From Elusimicrobiota bacterium (GTDB taxonomy: Bacteria; Elusimicrobiota; Elusimicrobia; FEN-1173), in the NCBI GenBank assembly GCA_016722575.1, contig JADKIY010000006.1:124001-188000 (forward strand): DNA of 64,000 nt, read 5' to 3'. Below the pieces are notes generated by a model. That model had not been told where the DNA came from, ran no database searches, and was given only the letters and a program-made list of their open reading frames with translations. Of the stretch, positions 8,414 to 15,465 are shown piece by piece. The position numbers and the translations under genes were made by a program. Within the stretch, counting starts at the first letter, position 1. The number at the start of each line of letters is the position of its first letter.

Positions 8414-9193
8414 ATGCGCCTCCTGGCCGTTCGCGGCGTGTCGAAAAAATTCGGCGGCGTGGCCGCCGTGGACAACGTGGAATTCGATATACGCTCCGGC
8501 GAAATCGTGAGCGTCATCGGCCCCAACGGCGCGGGAAAAACGACCTTGTTCAACCTGCTGACCGGTTTTTACCGGCCGGACGCCGGGGCCATCGAATTCT
8601 CGGGGGAACGAATCGACGACTTGCCTTCCCACCGCATCGCCAAGCGCGGCATCGCCCGCACCTTCCAAAACATTCGGCTTTTCGGACGCATGAGCGCCTT
8701 GGAAAACGTCATGGTCGGCCGCCATTGCCGCACCCGGTCCGAGCTCTGGCCCGCTCTGCTTCGCACCCGATCGTTCTACCGCGAGGAGCGCGAAATCCGC
8801 CATTCCGCCCTGGAGCGGTTGAAAGCGGTCGGCTTGGAAAAAGAGGCCCACACCCTGGCCCGCAATTTGCCCTACGGGGACCAACGGCGACTGGAAATCG
8901 CCCGGGCTCTGGCGGCCGAACCCCGGCTTTTGTTGTTGGACGAACCCAACGCCGGCATGAACCCCCAGGAGAGCGACGGGTTGATGTCCCTGATCCGCCG
9001 CATCCGGGGGGAGGGCGTCACGGTCCTGCTGATCGAGCACGCCATGCGGGTGGTGATGGGGGTGTCGGACCGGGTCATTGTTTTGGACTACGGGAAAAAA
9101 ATCGCGGAAGGCGCGCCGTCCGCGGTGCAGGCCGATCCCCGGGTGATCGAGGCTTATCTGGGCGCGCCGTCGGGGGAGGCCGACCGTGCTTGA
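8414..9193 (+). CDS. livG: Branched-chain amino acid ABC transporter ATPase
   Basis: A 259-residue ABC ATPase of the LivG type. The Walker A is GPNGAGKTTLFN, the Walker B is LLLLDEPNAGMNP, and the family-typical IARTFQNIRLF Q-loop region is present. The signature motif is degenerate (LPYGDQRRLEIARAL in place of LSGGQ), which is normal for LivG. It powers the LivHM channel together with LivF. The gene begins one base after livM. Confidence 0.93.
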   Translation: MRLLAVRGVSKKFGGVAAVDNVEFDIRSGEIVSVIGPNGAGKTTLFNLLTGFYRPDAGAIEFSGERIDDLPSHRIAKRGIARTFQNIRLFGRMSALENVMVGRHCRTRSELWPALLRTRSFYREEREIRHSALERLKAVGLEKEAHTLARNLPYGDQRRLEIARALAAEPRLLLLDEPNAGMNPQESDGLMSLIRRIRGEGVTVLLIEHAMRVVMGVSDRVIVLDYGKKIAEGAPSAVQADPRVIEAYLGAPSGEADRA

Positions 9194-9893
9194 GGTGAAG
9201 AACGTGCGGGCTTCCTACGGCCGGAAACTCCGCGCCCTGCACGGGGTGAGCCTCGCCGTGGGCCGGGGCGAGATCGTTTGCCTGATCGGCGCCAACGGCG
9301 CGGGCAAGAGCACGCTGCTGAAAACCCTTTCGGGGCTGATCTGGCCGGATTCCGGGGAAATCCTCTTTGAGGGCCGACGGATCGATTCGCTCCCCGCCCA
9401 CGCCACCGCCGAACGCGGGTTGATTCACGTGCCCGAGGGGCGGCGCATTTTCCCCCGGATGACGGTTCGGGAGAATTTGGAAATGGGGGCGTACCACGGC
9501 GCCCCGGCGGAGGTGCCCCGGGGAATCGACCGGGTGGTCTCTTTGTTTCCGGTGCTGAGGGATCGCTTGTCCCAATCCGGGGGGACCCTGTCCGGCGGGG
9601 AACAGCAAATGCTGGCCATGGGGCGGGCCCTCATGGCCCGGCCGCGCCTTTTGATGTTGGACGAACCGTCCATGGGATTGGCCCCCCTGGTCGTCCAGAA
9701 AATTTTCGAAATCATCCGGAACATCAACCGGGACGGCACCCCGATTTTGTTGGTGGAACAAAACGCCAACGAGGCCCTGCGCGTGGCCCACCGGGGCTAC
9801 GTCATCGAAACCGGTCGCATCGCCCACGAAGGCCCGGCGGCGGACCTCCGCACCGATCCCAAAGTCCGAAACGCCTATTTGGGGGTCTCCTGA
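9186..9893 (+). CDS. livF: Branched-chain amino acid ABC transporter ATPase
   Basis: A 235-residue ABC ATPase of the LivF type. Visible motifs are Walker A GANGAGKSTLLK, signature LSGGEQQMLAMGRALM, Walker B LLMLDEPSMGLAP, and the switch histidine region LLVEQNANEAL. The GTG start overlaps the livG end by eight bases. It is the last gene of the liv transcript, and no hairpin terminator is visible before cinA. Confidence 0.93.
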   Translation: MLEVKNVRASYGRKLRALHGVSLAVGRGEIVCLIGANGAGKSTLLKTLSGLIWPDSGEILFEGRRIDSLPAHATAERGLIHVPEGRRIFPRMTVRENLEMGAYHGAPAEVPRGIDRVVSLFPVLRDRLSQSGGTLSGGEQQMLAMGRALMARPRLLMLDEPSMGLAPLVVQKIFEIIRNINRDGTPILLVEQNANEALRVAHRGYVIETGRIAHEGPAADLRTDPKVRNAYLGVS

Positions 9894-9928
9894 TTTCCGG
9901 GGGCCTTCGGCGGGCCGCTTCCGCGCGC

Positions 9929-11152
9929 GTGGAACTTTTGTGCGTGGGGACCGAATTGTTGACCGGGAAAACGAGCGCCCACGGGGCCACCTTCGGGGCG
10001 TTCCTGGAAGAGCGCGGGTGGCCGTTGGCCCGGGAGACGATCGTGAGCGACGACCCGCTGGAAATGGAGGCCGTCTTTCGGGAAGCCTGGCGGCGGGCCG
10101 ATGTCGTGATCACCACCGGCGGGTTGGGCCCCACCTTCGACGATGTCACGCGGGAAGTTTGGTCCAAGGTGACGGGGCGGCGTTTGCGGCGGGACGGGGC
10201 GGTCGAAGCGGCCGTCCGAGAGCGTTTCCGCCGCCGGGGACTTCGCATGCCCCCGGCCAATCGGCGGCAAGCCCTGATCCTGTCCGGCGCGTCGGTCTTG
10301 CCCAACGCCTGGGGTACCGCGCCGGGGCAATGCCTTTGGACGGGCAAAAGAATGTTGGTGCTATTGCCCGGGCCGCCCCGGGAGTTGAAACCCATGGTGG
10401 AAGATTATTGGGCGCCCCACTTTGAGCGGCGCTTCCCCGCCGGGCGGCGCACGACCCGGGTCTGGCGGTTTTTCGGTCTGGCGGAAAGCGCCGTGGACGA
10501 AGCGCTGCGGGCCCTCCCCCGCCGTTCCGGCGAAGTCTGGGGAATTCTCGCCCAGCAATACATGGTGGACGTCAAACTGACGTTGGTCGGCGCGGATCCC
10601 GCCCGGGAGGAGCGGCGGTTTGCCGGTGTGGAAAAAACCCTGCGCGGGGCTTTTGGGTCGGCCTTGTTTGGGAGCGGGCGGGACACCCTGGCGGAGGTCG
10701 TCGGAAGGCGGCTGCGCGCCCGGGGGGAAACCCTGGCGGTGGCGGAGTCCTGCACGGGCGGGGGGCTCGGCGCCCGGTTGACCGCCGTGGCCGGCAGTTC
10801 GGACTATTTCTGGGGCGGATGGATTGTTTACGATAACCGGGCCAAAGAGCGGTTGGGGGTGCCGGCCGCCCTTTTGAAACGTTTCGGCGCCGTGTCGCGT
10901 CCGGTGGCCCGGGCCCTGGCCGAGTCGGCCCGGCGAAAAGCCGGCACCGACCACGCCCTCTCGATCACCGGGGTGGCGGGCCCGGCGGGCGGAACGCCCC
11001 GGCGGCCCGTGGGCCGGGTTTACATCGCGTTGGCGTCAAAGGGGAAAACGCGGGTGTGGGAGAAAAACTTTTTGGGCGAACGAACGGTCGTCCGCGAGCA
11101 GTCGGCCCTGTGGGCCCTCGACGCGCTGCGGAGAAAGCTGGGGAAAAACTAA
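9929..11152 (+). CDS. cinA: CinA-family protein (NMN deamidase/competence-damage type)
   Basis: A 407-residue two-domain protein. Residues 1-about 170 form a MoaB/MogA-like domain (VGTELLTGKT, TTGGLGPTFDD, LLPGPPRELKPM). The C-terminal domain from about residue 255 carries the CinA signature AESCTGGGLGARLT and GVAGPAGGTPRRPVGRVY, which in other bacteria hydrolyses nicotinamide mononucleotide for NAD salvage. The start is a GTG at 9929, giving the expected VELLCVGTELL N-terminus. The gene is convergent with the XRE regulator, and the two overlap by four bases at their 3' ends. Confidence 0.9.
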   Translation: MELLCVGTELLTGKTSAHGATFGAFLEERGWPLARETIVSDDPLEMEAVFREAWRRADVVITTGGLGPTFDDVTREVWSKVTGRRLRRDGAVEAAVRERFRRRGLRMPPANRRQALILSGASVLPNAWGTAPGQCLWTGKRMLVLLPGPPRELKPMVEDYWAPHFERRFPAGRRTTRVWRFFGLAESAVDEALRALPRRSGEVWGILAQQYMVDVKLTLVGADPAREERRFAGVEKTLRGAFGSALFGSGRDTLAEVVGRRLRARGETLAVAESCTGGGLGARLTAVAGSSDYFWGGWIVYDNRAKERLGVPAALLKRFGAVSRPVARALAESARRKAGTDHALSITGVAGPAGGTPRRPVGRVYIALASKGKTRVWEKNFLGERTVVREQSALWALDALRRKLGKN

Positions 11153-11523
11153 TTGCGGTTCGAGGCCTTCTTGTCGCGCCAGGAAAGGACTTCCCGGAGA
11201 ATGCCCGCCGCCAAGGCCACGGTGTCGCCGTTTTCCCGACGGAGAAGGCGCATGAGCTTGCCTTCGTTGGTGTCCTGGTCCATGGCGGGGGTCTCTTGAA
11301 AGGCCTTCGCGCTCAGGAGTTCGGTCAGGCCGACGCCCAGACCTTCGGCGACTTTCTGCATCGTGGTCAGGGTCGGGTTCCGCTCCCCGCGTTCCAGGCC
11401 GCCGATGTAGGTCCAGTGCAATCCGCACTTATCCGCCATCTCCTCCTGGGTGAGGCCCTGGCGTTTGCGGAGGCTCCGAATTCGCAATCCCAACTCTTTT
11501 TTGGCGTTCACGGTGGTCGACAT
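11149..11523 (-). CDS. XRE-family helix-turn-helix transcriptional regulator
   Basis: A 124-residue regulator with an N-terminal Cro/C1-type helix-turn-helix (residues about 12-66): GLRIRSLRKRQGLTQEEMADK, here read as GLRIRSLRK then RQGLTQEEMADK, followed by YIGGLERGERNPTLTTMQKVAEGL. The C-terminal 45 residues have no domain I recognise and end in a basic tail. It is divergent from rsmA across a 116-base AT-rich gap and probably acts on that gap. The promoter placed by eye would start the transcript at or next to the ATG; an in-frame GTG at 11511 is an alternative start. Confidence 0.85.
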   Translation of the reverse strand: MSTTVNAKKELGLRIRSLRKRQGLTQEEMADKCGLHWTYIGGLERGERNPTLTTMQKVAEGLGVGLTELLSAKAFQETPAMDQDTNEGKLMRLLRRENGDTVALAAGILREVLSWRDKKASNRN

Positions 11524-11530
11524 GGCTGAA

Positions 11531-11559
11531 AATATACATTACACGATTGGAAGCAACAA
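11531..11559 (-). promoter_or_regulatory. Predicted promoter of the XRE regulator gene
   Basis: Read on the minus strand, TTGTTG (11559-11554) and TATATT (11536-11531) are separated by 17 bases. The -10 box matches the consensus at 5 of 6 positions, and the -35 box at its first three. The expected start of transcription is around 11524, immediately beside the annotated ATG at 11523, which implies a very short or absent leader. Confidence 0.4.
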
Positions 11560-11639
11560 CAGAACGGCGTGTGTTTAATAGGTGAATCGATGAATTCTAA
11601 GAGTATTTTTGACCTTTTTTTCGTTCGTTCTCTTTTCCC

Positions 11640-12404
11640 ATGAGAACGAAATGGGGGCAGAATTTTTTGGCCCATCCTCCCACGATGCGCCGCATCGCGG
11701 ACGCCCTGGAGCTCGTTCCGGGCGACGCCGTGTTGGAGATCGGTCCGGGCCGGGGGGCGTTGACCCAATGCCTGTCGGAGAAAGCGGGACGCTTGATCGC
11801 CGTGGAACTCGACCGGGACTTGGCCGTCCGCCTTCCCGCGCGTTTTCCCAAGGCGGAAATCGTCAACGCCGATTTCCTGGATTGGACCCCGCCGGAGGTT
11901 CCCGCGGGAACTTTTCGCGTGATCGGCAACCTGCCCTATTCGGCGGCGGCGCCCATCCTTCAGAAAGTCTTGTCGTGGACGGGTTGGGACCGAGCGGTGT
12001 TCATGGTGCAAAAGGAAGTGGCCGACCGCATCGGCGCCGCCGCCGGCACCAAGGCCTTTGGAATCCTTTCCCTGGCGGTCCAATCCCGCGCCACCACGGA
12101 AATATTGTTCGACGTGCCGCCCAGCGCCTTCAACCCGCCCCCGCGGGTGACTTCCACGGTCCTCCGTTTCCGCCGTCGTCCCGCGCCGCTGTTTCGGGAC
12201 GAAGCCGCGTTTTTTAACGTGGTGCGGGCCGGGTTCGCCCAACGTCGGAAAACCTTGGCGAACAATTTGGCGGGGGCGTTTTCGAAAGACCGGGAGGCGG
12301 TGGAAAAGACATTAATTCGATGCGGGGTCGACCTCCGGGCCCGCGCCGAAGTCGTTCCCCTGCCCCAATGGGTCGCGCTCGCGGAGGAGCTCACCGGCCG
12401 CTGA
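11640..12404 (+). CDS. rsmA: 16S rRNA (adenine-N6,N6)-dimethyltransferase KsgA
   Basis: A 254-residue SAM-dependent methyltransferase that dimethylates two adjacent adenosines near the 3' end of 16S rRNA during 30S maturation. The SAM motif is LEIGPGRGALTQ, the catalytic NLPYS motif is present (normally N-L/I-P-Y/F), and the N-terminal KWGQNFL signature places the start correctly. The C-terminal domain carries the typical PSAFNPPPRVTSTVLR. It is divergent from the XRE gene and followed by a repeat element. Confidence 0.95.
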   Translation: MRTKWGQNFLAHPPTMRRIADALELVPGDAVLEIGPGRGALTQCLSEKAGRLIAVELDRDLAVRLPARFPKAEIVNADFLDWTPPEVPAGTFRVIGNLPYSAAAPILQKVLSWTGWDRAVFMVQKEVADRIGAAAGTKAFGILSLAVQSRATTEILFDVPPSAFNPPPRVTSTVLRFRRRPAPLFRDEAAFFNVVRAGFAQRRKTLANNLAGAFSKDREAVEKTLIRCGVDLRARAEVVPLPQWVALAEELTGR

Positions 12405-12416
12405 ACAGCTTCCGGT

Positions 12417-12510
12417 CCGTCCTTCCGGCAGGCCTTTGGCCGGAATCCAGGGGTTTCTTTCCGTCGGAGAAAGAATTCGGATTCCGGATAAAGTAATTCC
12501 GGGATGACCA
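12417..12510. repeat. REP-like palindromic intergenic element, copy A
   Basis: About 94 bases made of two hairpins. The left one has TTCCGGC and GCCGGAA arms flanked by CGTCC and TCCAG. The right one has GGATTCCGG facing AATTCCGGGATGAC. It sits between the 3' ends of the convergent rsmA and EAL genes. The left half shares CGTCCTTCCGGC and GCCGGAATCCAG with the element at 30878-30968, so the two belong to one family. It also fills most of the gap between the two genes. Confidence 0.6.
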
Positions 12511-12539
12511 ACGACAGGAGCGGTCGGCTCGGCGGGGGG

Positions 12540-13727
12540 CTAAGCCCAGGGAACGTCCAGGCAGACGACGTGGGGGGTGTTGGTCCCGTCCCGGAAAAGG
12601 GCGGTGAGGGTGACGCACAGGTGTCCGGTGGCCAGGGAGACGTAGGGTTCCGATCGGTACCGGGTGACGAAGGTGTCCCCCAACAAATAAAAATAGTCTT
12701 TCAACGAATGGTCGGCTCCCTTGCGGGCCGGATGGAACAGGGGGCTTTTTTTAAAGGCCGTGGCGGCCCGGGCCACGGTGTCGGTGACTTGAAGGCCCTC
12801 GGCGTCCAGGACGAAAGCGCATTCCACCGTCGGCTGGGCCTCGACGAATTGGGTCAGGGTGGTTTCCGCCCCAGCGATCGGCTGGCCGCTCAAGGACTTC
12901 ACCAGCTGGCCCAGGAGGGTCTCAAAGCCCCGGACCCGAAGACCCGCCGCCTTGGCTTTTTCCACCGCGAAAGTTTTGTGTTTCTCCGCAAGGCGCTCCA
13001 GTCGGGAGGCCCAGCCGCCCTCCGCGGTCCAGAAGGTGCCCTGAAGCATGTCCACCCCGAGGTCCAGCGTCGCCAGAGCCTGGGATTCCTCGGTGACCCC
13101 CTCGGCCACGACCAGGGCGCCGATTTTACGGGAAAGCGCCACCAACGAACGGACGATTTCCTGGTGGAAGAAATCCTTTTCGAGCCCCGCGGTCAACCCT
13201 TCGCCGATTTTGAGAATGTCGGGCCGAACAAAAGTCAGCCGCTCCAAATTGGAGTGGCCCTCGCCCAAGCCTTTCAACGCGATCAAAAATCCCTGGGCCC
13301 GATGGTGGGCGACGAAGGCTTTGAGCGCTTCCAGGTCGTCCACTTTGGATTCCCGAATGGCGATCACCACCTCCGACGGAGCCAGCCCCTGTTCGGCGAC
13401 CAATTTGGAGAGATGGCCGGACCCGGCGACCCCCAAATCCAACACCGCGGTGTCAAAAGCCAGGAAGACGAGCCCCCGTTCCTCCGGGGACTTGGGCAGG
13501 ACGGCCATGCCGGCGCGGCGAAACCAGCGGTCGTAATCCACCGAGGCGTTTTGACGGCTCGCCTCGGCCCGGAGCGCGGCGCCGGTGGGGAGCCCCTCCA
13601 TGGGGGCCAAACGAGCTTCGTGGCCGATGAGCGCCTTCTGCCGGATGGAAATGACCGGCTCCAACCGGACGGAAAGGCGGTTTTCGGAAATCAATTGGCG
13701 TATGTCGATGCCGCTCATGGAAATCAT
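12540..13727 (-). CDS. Degenerate EAL-domain protein with C-terminal Cache/PAS-like sensor domain
   Basis: A 395-residue protein. Residues about 10-250 follow the EAL phosphodiesterase fold (LEPVISIRQKALIGHEAR; RPDILKIG; VVAEGVTEESQALATLDLG). However, the EAL metal motif reads EAR at 37-39, and the usual DDFG-type motif is replaced by KGLGEG, so cyclic-di-GMP hydrolysis is unlikely. Residues about 270-395 resemble the extracytoplasmic-like sensor fold found C-terminal to EAL in YkuI-type proteins (HSLKDYFYLLG, YVSLATGHLCVTL). There is no membrane helix, so it is probably cytoplasmic. It lies downstream of the porin on the same strand, after a terminator. A binding or scaffolding role is more likely than catalysis. 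Confidence 0.75.
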   Translation of the reverse strand: MISMSGIDIRQLISENRLSVRLEPVISIRQKALIGHEARLAPMEGLPTGAALRAEASRQNASVDYDRWFRRAGMAVLPKSPEERGLVFLAFDTAVLDLGVAGSGHLSKLVAEQGLAPSEVVIAIRESKVDDLEALKAFVAHHRAQGFLIALKGLGEGHSNLERLTFVRPDILKIGEGLTAGLEKDFFHQEIVRSLVALSRKIGALVVAEGVTEESQALATLDLGVDMLQGTFWTAEGGWASRLERLAEKHKTFAVEKAKAAGLRVRGFETLLGQLVKSLSGQPIAGAETTLTQFVEAQPTVECAFVLDAEGLQVTDTVARAATAFKKSPLFHPARKGADHSLKDYFYLLGDTFVTRYRSEPYVSLATGHLCVTLTALFRDGTNTPHVVCLDVPWA

Positions 13728-13791
13728 ATTTTACCTCAATCGCCTTTGATTCAGCGCCGATCGGCCCGCTCCCGAGGGGTCGATGCCCACC

Positions 13792-13839
13792 AAAAAAGGC
13801 TCCCCGGGGTTGGGGATGTAAGGGGACACCCGGGGAGCC
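13792..13839 (-). terminator. Rho-independent terminator of the porin gene
   Basis: Perfect 11-base arms GGCTCCCCGGG (13798-13808) and CCCGGGGAGCC (13829-13839) enclose a 20-base loop. Read on the minus strand, the stem is followed directly by six T. It lies 53 bases after the porin stop and before the EAL gene. Confidence 0.85.
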
Positions 13840-13848
13840 AATTGGTGG

Positions 13849-13873
13849 CGGAAACGGGCGCCGCCCGTTTCCG
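13849..13873. other. Perfect hairpin after the porin stop codon
   Basis: CGGAAACGGGC (13849-13859) and GCCCGTTTCCG (13863-13873) form an 11-base stem with a three-base loop, 18 bases beyond the porin stop. No T tract follows on either strand, so it is not a classical terminator. A 3'-end stabilising structure upstream of the real terminator is a reasonable guess. Confidence 0.6.
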
Positions 13874-13891
13874 TGCGATGAACGCCTTCGG

Positions 13892-15007
13892 TTAGAAGGA
13901 GTAGATCACCTCGAGGCCGATGGTGCTCTCGGTGTCGTCCAACGTTCCGTCTTTTTTCGTGTAGACCTTGTCGGTGGATTGATCGGTCCGGTATTCCAGC
14001 CGGGTGATGACGTCCTTCATTTTGTACTGAAGGGTCCCGGTGATGGAGTTGATCGTCTGGTGCGTGGCGCCGCCGGTCAGGCGGGAGCCCTCGTCGTCGA
14101 AGTTCTCGTAACGAAGGGTGCCGGCCCAGGTGTCGGTGAAGGCGTAGTTCGCGTAGAGCGCCACGCCGGCCCAGTTGGCCGTCACGTCGTCGGTGGCGGT
14201 CGGCTGGAAGCCCGCGCCTTCTTCCACGCCCCAGTCGGCGTTGGCCAACAGGGTGAGTTTGCTGGTGGGGGTGTATTTCAGGATAACGTCCACGAGGCTC
14301 CGGCTGAGTTTTTCGGTGCCGGTGGAGCTGGCAACGGAGAAGGCCGGGGAGGTCGTCTCGGGGCCGTAAGCGCCGCCGACAATGACGCTCACTTTGGGAA
14401 TGCCCGTGAATCCCGCTTGGGCAAGAAACGTCTTTCCCTTGTTGGTGTCAACGGACGCGTCCCAGGCGTTCACCAGGCCGCCGGTGAGGGCGAGTTTGCC
14501 GTCAAAGAGCCCTTTGTCGAGCTTGACCCCGGTGTGGACCAACGGGATGGCGTTCGTGAAGAGCAGGCCGCGCGAGTAGTTGAAGTTGTCCTTCGCTTCA
14601 ATCACTTCGGCGCCGAAAGGCGTCACGAACTTCCCGAGGGTCAGAGTGCCTTTGGTCAGCGGGCACGTCATGCTGATGTACGCCTGCTGCAGGTCAATCT
14701 GGTCGTCGCCGCTGCCGTCGAAGGTGTTGACGACGCCGCCGTCCTGGCCGTAGTCCACGTCGACGCGGTAGGCCACGTCGGAACTGGATTTGCCTTGCAG
14801 CACCACTTCCGCGTTTTGCAACGTGAAGCTGTTGGCGCTGCCGTCGAAGGCCCGGTAGGTGTTGGCGCTCAGGCCGTTCATGTTGTAGACGTAGCCGAAG
14901 TCGATGAAACCGCTGACCGTCGGACCTTCCGCCAAGGCGTTGCCCATCCCCAGGGCGGCGACCGCCACGGCGAGCACCGTACGCTGTGTCTTTTTGCTGA
15001 TGTTCAT
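13892..15007 (-). CDS. Outer-membrane beta-barrel porin
   Basis: A 371-residue protein with a cleavable signal peptide (MNISKKTQ, a hydrophobic stretch, then a cut near NALAEG). A barrel follows with alternating hydrophobic strands and ends in the aromatic terminus VIYSF expected of BamA substrates. Segments such as GFIDFGYVYN, ADVQLQQAYI-like DDQIDLQQAYI, LTLGKFVTPFGAEV and ALYANYAFTDTWAGTLRYENF match the phosphate-selective/BBP2-like porin group. The start at 15007 follows AGGAGG; an upstream in-frame ATG would add a poor N-terminus. It has a long structured leader (15008-15296). Codon use is adapted, which suggests strong expression. The transported solute is unknown. Confidence 0.85.
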   Translation of the reverse strand: MNISKKTQRTVLAVAVAALGMGNALAEGPTVSGFIDFGYVYNMNGLSANTYRAFDGSANSFTLQNAEVVLQGKSSSDVAYRVDVDYGQDGGVVNTFDGSGDDQIDLQQAYISMTCPLTKGTLTLGKFVTPFGAEVIEAKDNFNYSRGLLFTNAIPLVHTGVKLDKGLFDGKLALTGGLVNAWDASVDTNKGKTFLAQAGFTGIPKVSVIVGGAYGPETTSPAFSVASSTGTEKLSRSLVDVILKYTPTSKLTLLANADWGVEEGAGFQPTATDDVTANWAGVALYANYAFTDTWAGTLRYENFDDEGSRLTGGATHQTINSITGTLQYKMKDVITRLEYRTDQSTDKVYTKKDGTLDDTESTIGLEVIYSF

Positions 15008-15086
15008 TGTTCTTCCTCCTCTGCTGTGTGTTGTGGACGGTCCAAAGGGACTCATCCCCATTTGATCCGCGGCGTGCGCGGGCAAT

Positions 15087-15133
15087 AAAAAAGGCGTTCG
15101 TCGCGAGTTTCCGCGGACGAACGCCGTCGTTCG
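15087..15133 (-). promoter_or_regulatory. Leader terminator 2 with competing upstream hairpin
   Basis: On the minus strand, GGCGTTCGTC (5' arm, complement of 15116-15125) pairs with GACGAACGCC (complement of 15093-15102), followed by six T (15092-15087), giving an intrinsic terminator 80 bases upstream of the porin ATG. A competing hairpin, CGAACG-ACGG-CGTTCG (15133-15118), uses the same 5' arm and would block the terminator. This is the layout of an attenuator. Confidence 0.6.
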
Positions 15134-15163
15134 AAAAGGGGGGCGCGCCGCTTTGCGCGTCGG

Positions 15164-15177
15164 GGACCCGAAGGTCC
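15164..15177 (-). other. UUCG-loop hairpin between the two leader terminators
   Basis: GGACC and GGTCC arms (15173-15177 and 15164-15168) enclose TTCG when read on the minus strand, a very stable tetraloop hairpin. It lies between the two U-tract terminators of the porin leader and may insulate them. Confidence 0.5.
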
Positions 15178-15182
15178 AAAAT

Positions 15183-15228
15183 AAAAAGTCCTCCCGCCGT
15201 GTTGCCGAAGGGAGGACCGCGTTGTCCT
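15183..15228 (-). promoter_or_regulatory. Leader terminator 1 with competing upstream hairpin
   Basis: On the minus strand, GTCCTCCC (complement of 15210-15217) pairs with GGGAGGAC (complement of 15188-15195), followed by five T (15187-15183) and a further T-rich run. A competing hairpin, AGGAC-AACGCG-GTCCT (15228-15213), uses the first five bases of the same arm. The structure is about 50-80 bases downstream of the predicted porin promoter and roughly 180 bases before its start codon. Confidence 0.6.
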
Positions 15229-15267
15229 AGAGCCTTGAAAGGTTTCCGCACGTCACCGTGCCACAAG

Positions 15268-15296
15268 AAGCTATCATACCTCCGTCCCGGTGTCAA
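15268..15296 (-). promoter_or_regulatory. Predicted promoter for the porin leader
   Basis: On the minus strand a perfect TTGACA (15296-15291) is followed after 17 bases by TAGCTT (15273-15268), which matches TATAAT at three positions. The -35 box is convincing and the -10 box is weak. A TATGAT lies closer but at a 12-base spacing, too short for a normal promoter. No other promoter is visible between here and the porin ATG. Confidence 0.4.
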
Positions 15297-15320
15297 GCGG
15301 GGTCCGGCGCCGACGGAGGA

Positions 15321-15349
15321 TTGACAAAGCCGCCCGCGGGAAATTATCC
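15321..15349 (+). promoter_or_regulatory. Predicted promoter of the moxR-bat cluster
   Basis: A perfect TTGACA at 15321-15326 is followed after 17 bases by TTATCC (15344-15349), a weak -10; shifting by one gives ATTATC. It is back to back with the porin promoter, the two -35 boxes being 24 bases apart, so one regulator could control both. The remaining leader to moxR (15350-15465) shows nothing else I recognise. Confidence 0.4.
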
Positions 15350-15465
15350 TTTTGTCGTTTTGGGCGGCGCTCACCGAACTTTCGGCCGGGGATCCTCGTT
15401 AATGGAGGGGACCGGGAGAGCGCCGGGGCCAGCTTTTGTTGAATCGAAACGGGAGACGAACCGAC

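Noticed and set aside
15061..15300. Resemblance of the porin leader to a cyclic-di-GMP-I (GEMM) riboswitch
   Set aside because: A GACGCGCAAAGC segment recalls the GEMM GACGCAAAGC, but it has two extra bases, and the expected GGCAAACC and tetraloop-receptor parts are missing. The neighbouring EAL gene made this tempting, yet the match is too poor to claim.
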